Assembly: GCF_004765785.1 (NCBI RefSeq)
Contig: NZ_ML219769.1
Location: 181,891 to 245,890 of the forward strand
DNA length: 64,000 nucleotides
Direction: 5' to 3'
Source of the DNA: Halorussus ruber
Lineage (GTDB): Archaea > Halobacteriota > Halobacteria > Halobacteriales > Haladaptataceae
The position numbers were made by a program, and so were the translations under genes. The notes below the pieces were generated by a model. That model saw nothing but the letters and a program-made list of their open reading frames with translations. It had not been told where the DNA came from and made no database searches. Shown here piece after piece: positions 35,633 through 44,286 of this stretch (position 1 is the stretch's first letter; each line of letters begins with the position of its first letter).

Positions 35633-36055
35633 GTGACAGTACTAGACGTAGCTCGAACTGACGTAATGACCGCTCCGAGTGATCAGACCGCTGGGAATCT
35701 GGCGACAGTGATGAGAGAGGAGAACGTGGGCAGCGTGATAATCGAAGACGACGACGAGCCCGTGGGTATCGTCACCGACCGCGACCTCGTATTGCAGGTG
35801 CTCGAACCGCGCGAGGACCCGACTACGGTGACTGCCGAGGACATCATGACCGAGACGCTGGTCACGGTGCAGGGAGACGACGGTATCTTCGAAGCGACCG
35901 CGACGATGTACGAGAACGACGTGCGACGGCTCCCCGTCGTGGACGAGAACGGGAGCCTCGAGGGCATCGTGACGCTGGACGACCTGCTTGTGTTGCTCTC
36001 GACCGAAATGGAACACCTCACGGGAGTCATCGAGACCGAATCACCGCCGTACTGA
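35633..36055 (+). CDS. Two-CBS-domain protein
   Basis: 140 residues with a GTG start, which is the only fitting start. Two CBS motifs fill the protein: VMTAPSDQTAGNLATVM...GSVIIEDDDEPVGIVTDRDL (residues 10-50) and IMTETLVTVQGDDGIFEATA...RRLPVVDENGSLEGIVTLDDL (about 70-120). CBS pairs bind adenosine nucleotides and sense energy state. This compact, two-domain form of about 140 residues resembles mycobacterial Hrp1. It stands between the hydrolase relic and the DUF7557 gene. Confidence 0.93.
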   Translation: MTVLDVARTDVMTAPSDQTAGNLATVMREENVGSVIIEDDDEPVGIVTDRDLVLQVLEPREDPTTVTAEDIMTETLVTVQGDDGIFEATATMYENDVRRLPVVDENGSLEGIVTLDDLLVLLSTEMEHLTGVIETESPPY

Positions 36056-36073
36056 GACCGAACCCATCCGACC

Positions 36074-36223
36074 ATGACCGTCACAGTAGAACTCGACGAC
36101 GAACTGGCAGATCGAATCGAACAGCATCTGGAAGAGGACGAATCGTACGAGGAGTTCATCGAGGAACTGGTATCGGTGTACGAGACCGAAGGAGAGTTCC
36201 TCACGGAAGGGTACTCCGAATAG
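36074..36223 (+). CDS. DUF7557-type small protein
   Basis: 49 residues, ATG at 36074, 18 bases after the CBS gene's stop. Sequence order is a strand (TVTVELDDELADRI), a helix (EQHLEEDESYEEFIEELVSV) and an acidic tail. This is the pattern of the haloarchaeal DUF7557 family (E-D-E-S-Y-E/D core), which resembles antitoxin-like ribbon-helix-helix proteins. It is probably co-transcribed with the CBS gene. Function unknown. Confidence 0.65.
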   Translation: MTVTVELDDELADRIEQHLEEDESYEEFIEELVSVYETEGEFLTEGYSE

Positions 36224-36254
36224 CCGGAGAGAGCCACGAACGCGGAGATTTGCG

Positions 36255-36488
36255 ATGAGCGAGCTTCGAGACCGTACGTCGTGGGAAGCACCGAACGACA
36301 TCGAGGCAGCGGCCAGCGAAATCAGGTCAGCCGCGACCGAACTGACGAGTCCGACGGACTTGGACAACCTCGTTGCGGACCTCGGCGACAGTCGGTACGT
36401 CCTGCCGGGAGAAGCGTCCCACGGTACCTCCGAGTTCTATCACGCGGACCGCGAAGCCGTGCCCGAGTTGTATCCCTGGGGAATATAA
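36255..36488 (+). pseudogene. Internally deleted erythromycin esterase relic
   Basis: 77 residues. The N-terminal 57 residues match erythromycin esterases (LVADLGDSRYVLPGEASHGTSEFYHA), including the E-A-S-H-G-T-S active-site motif, and the last residues (VPELYPWGI) match the extreme C-terminus. About 350 residues in the middle are missing, so only a fused stub remains. An intact member of the family is at 56958. The reading frame of the stub is open, so a short protein could still be made, but it lacks the fold. Confidence 0.75.
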
Positions 36489-36526
36489 AACTGAGTCGTC
36501 GCGCCCCCTCCGGGGTCAGTCGCGCT

Positions 36527-36660
36527 CTATCGTACTGTGAGGACGTGGACACCGGCCATCCGGACGGCTCGTTCGGTGACACTCCCGAGGAGGTGTCTGT
36601 CGAGACCGGTCCGACTGTTGGTTCCCAATGACGACGGGGCCTCCGCGTTCGACTGCGATG
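36527..36660 (-). pseudogene. UspA C-terminal relic
   Basis: On the minus strand codons read TNSRTGLDRHLLGSVTERAV then RMAGVHVLTVR and a TAG at 36527-36529. A frame change upstream gives VVIGN before it. This is the ATP-loop end of a universal stress protein with the remainder lost. Confidence 0.65.
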
Positions 36661-36761
36661 AAGGTGCTACGCCGGGCTTAAAGATAAGTCATCTCGCCGG
36701 ACCCGTTGCGCTCTTTGTGACTACCGACAGGGCGAAGACCGAAGCGAGCGAACGCTGAATT

Positions 36762-37391
36762 ATGCCGAAGGTTGAACCGTTCGAGGAACACGCCGACCGA
36801 TACGAGGAGTGGTTCGAACAGAACGAGTACGCCTACGAGTCGGAGCTGGCGGCGCTCCGCCGTCTCCTCCCATCGTCGGGGTACGGGGTCGAAATCGGCG
36901 TCGGGAGCGGCCGGTTCGCCGCGCCGCTGGATGTCGAGGTCGGCGTCGACCCCTCGGGAGCGATGCTGGCGTACGCCAGCGAACGAGGCATCGACGCGGT
37001 CGAGGGCGTCGCAGAAGCGCTTCCGCTGAAAGACGATGCGTTCGACGTCGCGCTAATCGTGACCACAATCTGTTTCGTGGACGATATTCCGGAGACGCTG
37101 GCGGAAGCCGACCGAGTTCTCGGGCCCGACGGCACCCTCGTCGTCGGCTTCATCGACAAGGACAGTCAACTCGGGCGAGTGTATCAGGAGATGCAGGACG
37201 AGAATCCGTTCTACAGGGACGCGGTGTTCGTCTCGACCGACGAACTCGTCGACGAGCTCGAAACTGCCGGGTTCACCGACTTCGAGTTCGCCCAGACCAT
37301 CTACGACGAGCTCCCCGAGATAGACGAACGTGAACCGGTTCGCTCGGGATACGGCGACGGCTCGTTCGTGGTAATCGGAGCCTCGCGGTAG
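36762..37391 (+). CDS. Class I SAM-dependent methyltransferase
   Basis: 209 residues. Motif I is YGVEIGVGSGRFAAPL (about residues 41-56), then GVDPSGAMLAYA (SAM ribose contact), GVAEALPLKDDAFDVALIVT (motifs II-III) and ADRVLGPDGTLVVGFID. This is the Methyltransf_11 type used for small molecules. It starts with MPKVEPFEEHADRYEEWF, typical of the family. No substrate can be inferred. It precedes the ribonucleotide reductase but is separated by its own promoter region. Confidence 0.85.
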   Translation: MPKVEPFEEHADRYEEWFEQNEYAYESELAALRRLLPSSGYGVEIGVGSGRFAAPLDVEVGVDPSGAMLAYASERGIDAVEGVAEALPLKDDAFDVALIVTTICFVDDIPETLAEADRVLGPDGTLVVGFIDKDSQLGRVYQEMQDENPFYRDAVFVSTDELVDELETAGFTDFEFAQTIYDELPEIDEREPVRSGYGDGSFVVIGASR

Positions 37392-37399
37392 CAACTCCT

Positions 37400-37445
37400 T
37401 CGCGTGCACGCAGAGGCGTGTCGCGTACACGCAGAGGTTTATATA
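37400..37445 (+). promoter_or_regulatory. Direct-repeat operator and TATA box before the reductase
   Basis: A 17-base unit (TCGCGTGCACGCAGAGG) occurs at 37400-37416 and, with one change, at 37421-37437. The repeat period is 21 bases, two helical turns. The second copy abuts the TATA box TTTATATA (37438-37445) and covers the BRE position. A regulator bound there would touch TBP/TFB binding directly. Confidence 0.6.
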
Positions 37446-37467
37446 TTTACTTCGCACTCTTTCCAAT

Positions 37468-37500
37468 CTGAAAACCCCGAACTTCGGAACGGGGATTCAG
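37468..37500 (+). promoter_or_regulatory. Stem-loop in the reductase mRNA leader
   Basis: Arms 37468-37472/37496-37500 (CTGAA/TTCAG) and 37475-37479/37490-37494 (CCCCG/CGGGG) close a loop containing C-UUCG-G (37482-37487). It lies about 22 bases after the TATA box, at the predicted RNA start, 60 bases before the start codon. Possible roles are mRNA stability or leader control. Confidence 0.5.
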
Positions 37501-37560
37501 ACGAGCAACTCCCTCAACCGAAAAGTAACTCTTTGTAGGAAGACCGAGCAGTTCTAGGGC

Positions 37561-39288
37561 ATGGCTTCGCTGGACACCGTCGCCGAAACGGTCCTGAAGA
37601 AGCGATACCTCCGGCGGGACGAGACCGGCGAGGTCGTCGAGACACCCGACGAGATGTTCCGGCGGGTCGCGTCGAACGTCGCGCGGGCCGAGACAGAGTT
37701 CGGGGGCGACGCTGCTGAGGTCGAAGACGAGTTCTACGAAGCGTTGTCTAACCTGGATTTCCTGCCGAACTCGCCCACTCTGATGAACGCGGGTACCGAG
37801 TTAGAACAACTCGCCGCCTGCTTCGTGCTGCCAGTCGACGATTCGTTGGAATCCATCTTCACCGCGGTCAAACAGACCACGCTCGTCCACCAAAGCGGGG
37901 GCGGGACCGGGTTCTCGTTCTCGAGGCTCCGACCCGAGGGCGACGTGGTCCAGAAGACCGGCGGCGTAGCGAGCGGGCCGGTCAGCTTCATGAGAATATT
38001 CGACACGGCGACCGAACAGATAAAACAGGGTGGGCGGCGACGGGGTGCCAACATGGGCGTGCTTCGCGTCGACCATCCCGACATCGAGACGTTCGTCGAT
38101 GTCAAGCGAGAAGCTGACGCGCTACGGAATTTCAACCTCTCGGTGGCGACGACAGGGGCGTTCTGGGACGCCTACGAGACGGGCGAGTCCTACGACCTCG
38201 TGAACCCGCGGACGGACGAGACGGTCGGGCAGGCGGACCCCGACAAACTGCTGTCGGCCGTCGCCGAAGCGGCTTGGGACACCGGCGACCCCGGAGTACT
38301 CTTTCTGGACGCGATAAACGAGCACAATCCGACGCCGGAGTTAGGCCGAATCGAGGCGACGAACCCCTGCGGCGAAGTCCCGCTCCTGCCCTACGAGGCC
38401 TGCATCCTCGGTTCGGTCGACCTCGGAAACCACACCGACGGCGGCGAAGTCGATTGGGAGAAACTCCGCGAGACGGTCCACCTCGGAGTGCGGTTTCTCG
38501 ATAACGCCATCGAGATGTCGGCGTTCCCGATTCCCGAAATCGAGGCGGCGGTAGCGAAAACTCGCAAACTCGGACTGGGTGTGATGGGATTTCACGATAT
38601 GCTCGCGGACCTCGAAATCCCGTACGCCTCCGACGAAGCCGTCGAGTTCGCCGAGGAGCTCATGGCGTTCGTTCACGGCGAGTCGTGGGACGCCTCGAAG
38701 CAACTCGCCGAGGAGCGCGGACCGTTCCCGGCGTGGGAGAATTCGACCCGTGAGGAACCGATGCGGAACGCGACGACGACGACTATCGCGCCGACGGGCA
38801 CTATCTCACTCATCGCAGGGTGTTCGGCGAGCGTCGAACCCATCTACGGCGTGGCCTACACCAAGCAGGTGATGGACGGACTCGAAATCGTGAACGACCG
38901 ATTCGTCGAGATAGCGAACGAGCGCGGGTTCTACTCCGAGGACCTCCTCGACCAACTCCACGGTAGGACGACGATTCGAGACGTGGACGCGATTCCCGAC
39001 GACGTGAAGCGCCTGTTCCAGACCGCACACGACGTACCCGCCGACCGTCACCTCGAAATACAGGCCGCCTTCCAGCGGCACGTGGACAACGCCGTGAGCA
39101 AGACCGTGAACTTGCCCCACTCGGCCACCGTCGAGGACGTTCGAGATATCTTCCTGCGTGCGCGAGAACTCGACCTCAAAGGCATCACGGTGTTCCGGAG
39201 CGGTGCGAAACCCGAACAGGTGCTAGGTGACGACCCGCTCAAAGAGGAGTGCATCGGTGAGTGCGAGTACGTCACTGAATCCGAGTAG
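37561..39288 (+). CDS. Adenosylcobalamin-dependent ribonucleotide reductase
   Basis: 575 residues, a compact class II enzyme that makes deoxynucleotides without oxygen or metal centre assembly. Landmarks: SPTLMNAGTE (about 71-80), C87 in LAACFVLP, HQSGGGTGFSFS, the radical-site cysteine C270 in NPCGEVPLL, APTGTISLIAGCSASVEP, and a C-terminal thiol pair CIGEC (about 565-569) for reduction. There is no ATP cone and no intein. It is much shorter than the large NrdJ-type enzymes and resembles mycobacterial NrdZ in size class. Regulation: direct repeats next to the TATA box and a leader stem-loop. Stand-alone gene. Confidence 0.93.
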   Translation: MASLDTVAETVLKKRYLRRDETGEVVETPDEMFRRVASNVARAETEFGGDAAEVEDEFYEALSNLDFLPNSPTLMNAGTELEQLAACFVLPVDDSLESIFTAVKQTTLVHQSGGGTGFSFSRLRPEGDVVQKTGGVASGPVSFMRIFDTATEQIKQGGRRRGANMGVLRVDHPDIETFVDVKREADALRNFNLSVATTGAFWDAYETGESYDLVNPRTDETVGQADPDKLLSAVAEAAWDTGDPGVLFLDAINEHNPTPELGRIEATNPCGEVPLLPYEACILGSVDLGNHTDGGEVDWEKLRETVHLGVRFLDNAIEMSAFPIPEIEAAVAKTRKLGLGVMGFHDMLADLEIPYASDEAVEFAEELMAFVHGESWDASKQLAEERGPFPAWENSTREEPMRNATTTTIAPTGTISLIAGCSASVEPIYGVAYTKQVMDGLEIVNDRFVEIANERGFYSEDLLDQLHGRTTIRDVDAIPDDVKRLFQTAHDVPADRHLEIQAAFQRHVDNAVSKTVNLPHSATVEDVRDIFLRARELDLKGITVFRSGAKPEQVLGDDPLKEECIGECEYVTESE

Positions 39289-39757
39289 CGACGGTTCGGT
39301 GGCTCTATCGAGAATTATATTTCCATTTTTAAGATAAACATGCCTGTCTTTAATATAGGTATAGATGGTTCATCCTCTCGCGTCTCGACGCGAAGATAGT
39401 TTAGTTGCTGTCGCGGGTGAGGATGAGGATGCTCAAGCAGACAGATGGTTGCAGTTGCTGTTGGCGTGACTGTCGCTGTTGTCGTGGCGGTTGGGATTAG
39501 TGAAGCGGTCGCTGTTCGTGCAGTGTTTCGAGCTATCGGTGAATTAGGGAGAACCGCACCCGTAACTGCCGCTATCGTTGAGCATGTGAAAACAGCACCA
39601 GCACCCGCGACAGAACCAGCACCCGTGACAGCACTAGCAACCGCACCAGCAACAGCGACTGTGAAAATTGTCGGTTCGTATCTGAACACGGCCGAGCGAA
39701 ACGGGCCGGGGTTACTTACGATGCGCCAGCGAACACCCACTTACCGGGGGAAAGACG
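39289..39757. other. Low-complexity gap before polX
   Basis: 469 bases without a supported gene. The part 39440-39670 consists of degenerate 6-base units: GTTGCTGTT-like in the first half and ACAGCACCAGCA-like in the second, so the two halves can pair imperfectly. Open frames here are low-complexity Val/Ala or Ala/Thr runs and I do not accept them. Confidence 0.5.
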
Positions 39758-41485
39758 TTGAAGAACAAGGAGATAGCCGACCTGCTGTACGAAATCGCCG
39801 ACTTCCTCGAAATCCAGAAGGTGGAGTACAAGCCGCGGGCCTACCGGCGGGCGGCGCGGAGCGTCGAATCGCTATCCGAAGACATCGAGGACGTCTACGA
39901 GCGGGGCGAGCTACAGGACGTCGAAGGTGTGGGAGAGTCTATCGCCGAGAAGATAGCTGAATACCTCGAAACCGGCGAACTGGAGTACTACGAGGAGCTC
40001 AAAGCCGACCGTCCGGTGGATATCGAAGCCGTGACCCGCGTCGAAGGCGTCGGCCCGCAGACCGCCAAGACGCTCCACGAGGAACTCGGCGTGACCGACC
40101 TCGAAGACCTCGAACAGGCCGCCCGAGAAGGGGAGATAGCCGAAGTCGAGGGGTTCGGCGAGAAGACCCAGCAGAACGTCCTCGACCACATCGAGATGGC
40201 GAAATCGGGTGAAGAACGGGTGCTCCTCGGCCGGGCGTTCCCCATCGCCCGCGAACTCGAAGACCGACTCGACGCGGCCGACGAATTCGACCGCGTCGAC
40301 ATCGTCGGCTCGTTCCGCCGCCGTCGCCCGACGGTCGGCGACCTCGACGTGTTGGCCACGGCCGACGACTCGGAAGGCGCGATGGAGACGTTCTGTACCC
40401 ACGAGGACGTGAAGGACGTCCTCTCACGGGGTTCGACCAAGTCCTCCGTCATCGTGTCGGGCGACCTCCAAATCGACCTCAGACTCGTCGCTCCCGAGGA
40501 GTACGGGGCCGCGCTCGTCTACTTCACCGGGTCGAAAGACCACAACATCGCACTTCGGAACGTCGCCATCGACCGCGACTGGAAACTCAACGAGTACGGT
40601 CTGTTCGACGTCTCGGAAGTCGAGAAATCGGAGTCCGGCAAGCGAGTCGGTGAGCGTATCGCCGGAGGGACCGAAGAGAGCGTCTACGACGCCCTCGACC
40701 TCGCGTGGATTCCGCCCGAACTCCGGGAGGAAACCGGCGAAATCGAGGCAGCGGCCGACGACGAACTGCCGGACCTCGTGGAACTCGACGACGTTCGAGG
40801 CGACCTCCAGATGCATACCCGGTACTCCGACGGGTCGGCCACGGTCCGCGAGATGGCCGAGGCGGCCGACGAACGCGACCTTGATTACGTCCTCGTCTCC
40901 GACCACGGTCCCTCGTTCCAGTTCGCTGGCGGCATCGACCAGGACGAGTTTGAAGACCAGCGCGACGAAATCGAGCGCCTAAGGGCGGACGACGATGTGG
41001 AGGTGGAGATCCTCCACGGTATCGAAGCCGAGATCACTACCGACGGTCTCGATATCTCCGAGGAGTGGTGCGACCGCTGTGACATGGTGGTCGGTGCAAT
41101 GCACAGTACTCCGTCGAACCCTACGGAGGTCATTCAACAGGCGTTCGTGGATCACCCTATAGACATCTTTGCCCATCCGTTGAATCGATTGATTCACGAG
41201 CGCGAACCGCTGGACCTCGGTCTCGAAGCCGTCGTCGAAACCGCTGCGGAGGAGGGGATAGCGCTCGAAATCAATGCGCAACCCGAGAGACTGGACCTCG
41301 ATTGGCAACACGTCAAGGAGTACCGCGATGACGCGACGTACGTGGTTTCGACGGACGCTCATACGACTGCCGGACTTGACTTCATGCACCTCGGAGTGGC
41401 CCAGGCCCGACGCGGATGGTGTACCGCCGACGATGTTCTCAATGCGAAACCGGTCGACGAGGTGCAATCATTCTTCGAAGGCTGA
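39758..41485 (+). CDS. polX: Family X DNA polymerase/3'-5' exonuclease PolX
   Basis: 575 residues from a TTG at 39758 that follows a purine-rich GGGGGAAAG. No upstream ATG or GTG is in frame before a stop. Helix-hairpin-helix units fill residues 1-150 (VEGVGESIAEKIAEYLETGE; VEGVGPQTAKTLHEELG). The nucleotidyltransferase palm has VGSFRRRRPTVGDLDVL (about 187-203; two metal aspartates) and DLQIDLRLV (third). A PHP domain (LQMHTRYSDGS, then H-G-P, H-S, and STDAHTT) covers about 345-570 and would give the exonuclease. This is the standard bacterial/archaeal PolX arrangement used in base excision repair. Confidence 0.94.
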   Translation: MKNKEIADLLYEIADFLEIQKVEYKPRAYRRAARSVESLSEDIEDVYERGELQDVEGVGESIAEKIAEYLETGELEYYEELKADRPVDIEAVTRVEGVGPQTAKTLHEELGVTDLEDLEQAAREGEIAEVEGFGEKTQQNVLDHIEMAKSGEERVLLGRAFPIARELEDRLDAADEFDRVDIVGSFRRRRPTVGDLDVLATADDSEGAMETFCTHEDVKDVLSRGSTKSSVIVSGDLQIDLRLVAPEEYGAALVYFTGSKDHNIALRNVAIDRDWKLNEYGLFDVSEVEKSESGKRVGERIAGGTEESVYDALDLAWIPPELREETGEIEAAADDELPDLVELDDVRGDLQMHTRYSDGSATVREMAEAADERDLDYVLVSDHGPSFQFAGGIDQDEFEDQRDEIERLRADDDVEVEILHGIEAEITTDGLDISEEWCDRCDMVVGAMHSTPSNPTEVIQQAFVDHPIDIFAHPLNRLIHEREPLDLGLEAVVETAAEEGIALEINAQPERLDLDWQHVKEYRDDATYVVSTDAHTTAGLDFMHLGVAQARRGWCTADDVLNAKPVDEVQSFFEG

Positions 41486-41575
41486 GAAAATCGAGAACGG
41501 TCGCGTTGGAATTGAAGGCTTGTGAGACCGAGAGGGCTGCCAATCTGAACTATCCGCAGTTGGGGTTCAACGGAA

Positions 41576-42067
41576 TCACTCGGACGTGTCTCCCGGTTCG
41601 GCGTCGCTTTCAGCGTCGGATTGTGGACCGCCCCCCGTTTGGTTCTCCTGCGCCTCACCCCAGCCACCTGCGTCGGTCACCGCGAACAGCTTTCCCCAGT
41701 TTTCATCGTCCTCACTTTCGGGGAGTTGATCGCGTAACTGCCAGAAATCGGACTCCGGGACTACCGTACTCGCCAGATCCATGATGACTTGCGCGTGGTA
41801 CGCCGCCTCCGGGCGATCTATCCCCTCAATCTCGCTGACCCGCGAGACGAACTCTTTCCAGTCGAACCGCTGGCCGTGTTCGTGCACGGCACCGGTCATG
41901 TACCACTTGATTTCCATCGGAAGCGAAGCGGCGAGGTCCTCGGCCGCGCCCTCCGGAATTCGCTGTCCTACAGTCAGGAGTGTCGCTCGAATTGCCCGCA
42001 GCGTCTCGGCAGTCCCCGGTAGTTCGAGTCGATGCTGTATCTGGCCCGTAAACTCATCAAACTTCAT
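41576..42067 (-). CDS. DUF2267 domain protein
   Basis: 163 residues from the ATG at 42067 (the upstream frame is open but begins the family late). The core is MKFDEFTGQIQHRLELPGTA, then RAIRATLLTVGQRIPEGAAEDLAASLPMEIKWYM, the signature of DUF2267, a helical family often encoded beside universal stress proteins. The tail after residue 140 is acidic low-complexity. Biochemical function is unknown. Confidence 0.85.
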   Translation of the reverse strand: MKFDEFTGQIQHRLELPGTAETLRAIRATLLTVGQRIPEGAAEDLAASLPMEIKWYMTGAVHEHGQRFDWKEFVSRVSEIEGIDRPEAAYHAQVIMDLASTVVPESDFWQLRDQLPESEDDENWGKLFAVTDAGGWGEAQENQTGGGPQSDAESDAEPGDTSE

Positions 42068-42144
42068 CTGTTTCCCCCACGATTTCCACGACTTCGAGGA
42101 GCATAAATCCACTCCGTCGCCCCTCGGCCGCTGGGCAGTCACCG

Positions 42145-42333
42145 TTACTGCCTCCGCAACAAGAGGAGTGCACTGCCGACAACCACCCCAGCACCCATCA
42201 GGAAGAGACCGAGGCGATGAACGTCACCGCTCTCAAACAGGAAAAACAGTAATCCGCCCCCGATAATTGGAAGGAGTACGAAAAAGACGGCCCACCGGTC
42301 AGACAGAGCATCGCTTGCGGACTCGGCTCCCAT
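42145..42333 (-). CDS. Two-helix membrane protein
   Basis: 62 residues from the ATG at 42333. Two membrane helices (about 14-34 and 40-58) are joined by a short acidic loop (ESGDVHR), with an RRQ end inside. It is encoded upstream of the DUF2267 gene with 77 bases between and probably shares its transcript. Family not recognised. Confidence 0.55.
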   Translation of the reverse strand: MGAESASDALSDRWAVFFVLLPIIGGGLLFFLFESGDVHRLGLFLMGAGVVVGSALLLLRRQ

Positions 42334-42488
42334 AGGAAGACTAAAGGGACCAACAGCATTCAAACTGGCCTTCCAGACCGTGGAACCGCTCGAGTCACTC
42401 CAGCCTACAGAATCGTGAACTCAGGATTCGCGTACGCACGCCAGCGTCAGATATCCCGTCTGCTTTTCGCCGCAGCGTATCGAGAACT

Positions 42489-42851
42489 GTGGGTGGAAAT
42501 TTTGCCGCCATAGAACGAGACCGTCATTCCTCAAGACCGAGAATCACCCCCGTGTTTATCGGGTCCGTCAGTGTACCGTACGCTACGGGAGGGCTCGAAA
42601 CGGAATCGGAGAAGACACGGACCGAAATCGCCACGTACCTCCGAGAGTTCGCGGAGCAACTCGACAGCGACGGAGACGTGACGCTCGAACTCGCTGACCA
42701 GCAGGTGCAGCCGAATCCAACGGCCCCAGTGACGCTCAAACTGGAAGGCGAGTCGGACTGGACGGAGGCCGATACAGCGGCCAAACAGAGCATCGAGTTC
42801 GAACTCGTCTGGTGGCGTGACGCCGAGACGCCGGAAGCGGGGGTTAGATAG
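42489..42851 (+). CDS. Amphi-Trp domain protein
   Basis: Up to 120 residues. The recognisable domain is EKTRTEIATYLREFAEQLDS then GDVTLELADQQVQPNPTAPV and IEFELVWWRD, the amphi-Trp pattern common in haloarchaea (two short helices and strands ending with Trp residues). The true start is uncertain: GTG at 42489, or GTG at 42552, which would remove 21 residues. Function unknown; such genes often lie with stress genes, as here upstream of a Usp. Confidence 0.7.
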   Translation: MGGNFAAIERDRHSSRPRITPVFIGSVSVPYATGGLETESEKTRTEIATYLREFAEQLDSDGDVTLELADQQVQPNPTAPVTLKLEGESDWTEADTAAKQSIEFELVWWRDAETPEAGVR

Positions 42852-42899
42852 CAGTACCGAGCGAGAATAACGTCGATCCACTCCCCGTATTACGACACC

Positions 42900-43778
42900 A
42901 TGTTCGACAACATCCTATTCCCGACAGACGGGAGCGAGCCAGCGGAATCGGTCCTCGACTACGTACTCCAGATCGCGGCCGAGCACGAGGCCACACTCCA
43001 CATCCTCAACGTCGCAGACACCAGCCGAGACGGTCTCACCCAGATTCGAGGAGACGTGATCGACGTACTGGAGCAGGAAGGCCAACGAATCGTAGACGAG
43101 GCGACACAGCGTGCGACGGAGCGAGGCATCGCTGTTGTCCCGGAGATCCGCCAGGGCGACCCGTACACCTCGATTGTCGAGTACAGTCAGCAGTCCAGCG
43201 TCGGTCTGATTGTCATGCCGACGCACGGGCGGCGTGGACTGAAGCGGTCGCTCATCGGGAGTGTGACAGAACGTGTCATCAACACGGCGGAGGTGCCTGT
43301 CGTCGCGGTCAACCCCGACAGGGAGCGTCCGCTCGCCTATCCCTGCCAGCACGTCCTCGTTCCGACGGACGGGAGTCGCGGTGCGGAACTCGCGCTAACG
43401 AACGGAATCGCCGTGGCGAACGCAACCGGTGCCACGCTTCACGTCCTGCACGTCGTCGAGACGGGGAATCTCGGACCCGATGCGCAACTCGTCCTGAAAG
43501 AGGAAGAATTGGCGGAGCGAGCGAACGAAATCGTGACGGACGCAATCGAGACTGCCGAGGCGGGGTCGCTTGACGCAATCGAGAGTGACATCGAACACGG
43601 TGTGCCGTCGCAGGAAATTCGCTCGTACATGGAGGAGCATGCAATCGACCTCGCTGTCTTGGGGACGCACGGGGAGACGGATTTCAGCCGCTACGTGATG
43701 GGCGGCGTGAGCGCGAAACTCGTCCGAACGTCGCCGGTTCCCGTGATGTGGGTTCGTGAACCCGAGTCGAACGAATAG
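42900..43778 (+). CDS. Universal stress protein, two tandem domains
   Basis: 292 residues. The first domain starts MFDNILFPTDGSEPAESVLD and ends VMPTHGRRGLKRSLIGSVTERV. The second starts YPCQHVLVPTDGSRGAELAL and ends VLGTHGETDFSRYVMGGVSAKL, where the loop's expected basic residue is replaced by E-T-D and the final G-S is G-G. So ATP binding by the second half may be weaker. It follows the amphi-Trp gene by 48 bases and converges on the next Usp gene. Confidence 0.95.
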   Translation: MFDNILFPTDGSEPAESVLDYVLQIAAEHEATLHILNVADTSRDGLTQIRGDVIDVLEQEGQRIVDEATQRATERGIAVVPEIRQGDPYTSIVEYSQQSSVGLIVMPTHGRRGLKRSLIGSVTERVINTAEVPVVAVNPDRERPLAYPCQHVLVPTDGSRGAELALTNGIAVANATGATLHVLHVVETGNLGPDAQLVLKEEELAERANEIVTDAIETAEAGSLDAIESDIEHGVPSQEIRSYMEEHAIDLAVLGTHGETDFSRYVMGGVSAKLVRTSPVPVMWVREPESNE

Positions 43779-43792
43779 GCGGTTGTGGCGCT

Positions 43793-44224
43793 CTATCGGA
43801 CGACGGAAACGAGCACGGGGGAACGTCGCATGACCGTCTCGGCGACACTCCCCAGGGGAAGTGGTGAGTCGTCGTCTCGACCGTGACTCCCCATGATGAC
43901 GTGGTCGATGTCGTTCTCCTCGGCGTACTCGACGATGGCCCGCCACGGTTCGCCCACATCAACCTCCGTTGTTATCTCCACGCCGTGCTCGGCGGCTAGT
44001 TGGCGTGCCTCGTCGAGTACGTCGTCGGTTTCCTCTCGCGCCTCGTCGTACCAGTTCTCGAACTGGGCCTGAGAGAGCGGACTGTCGCCGTCGTTCCACG
44101 CGCCGTGCGGCGTCATGACAGAAAGTACCGTAATCTCGTCATCGGGATACGTCGTTACCGCGTATTCCAGGCCCTCCAGAGACTTCGACGACCCATCTAC
44201 AGGGACGAGGAGTTGCCGTGTCAT
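43793..44224 (-). CDS. Universal stress protein, single domain
   Basis: 143 residues from the ATG at 44224, chosen because the family begins with a strand (RQLLVPVDGSSKSLEGLEYA). The ATP loop (VIMGSHGRDDDSPLPLGSVAETV) keeps G-x-x-G-9x-G-S. The gene ends 15 bases from the convergent tandem Usp gene, and its start is close to the divergent membrane protein's possible GTG start. Confidence 0.93.
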   Translation of the reverse strand: MTRQLLVPVDGSSKSLEGLEYAVTTYPDDEITVLSVMTPHGAWNDGDSPLSQAQFENWYDEAREETDDVLDEARQLAAEHGVEITTEVDVGEPWRAIVEYAEENDIDHVIMGSHGRDDDSPLPLGSVAETVMRRSPVLVSVVR

Positions 44225-44286
44225 ACTCCCAATCGGACCGCGAAACAGAAAAGCCTGCAGGCAAACCAATACGACTGAAACTATTG

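Noticed and set aside
37468..37500. Cobalamin riboswitch
   Set aside because: No conserved B12-box sequence and the element is too short; kept only as a leader stem-loop.
39315..39960. Ala/Thr- and Val-rich small proteins in the gap before polX
   Set aside because: Both frames follow the low-complexity repeat units, lack a domain and differ in both strands only by the repeat phase.
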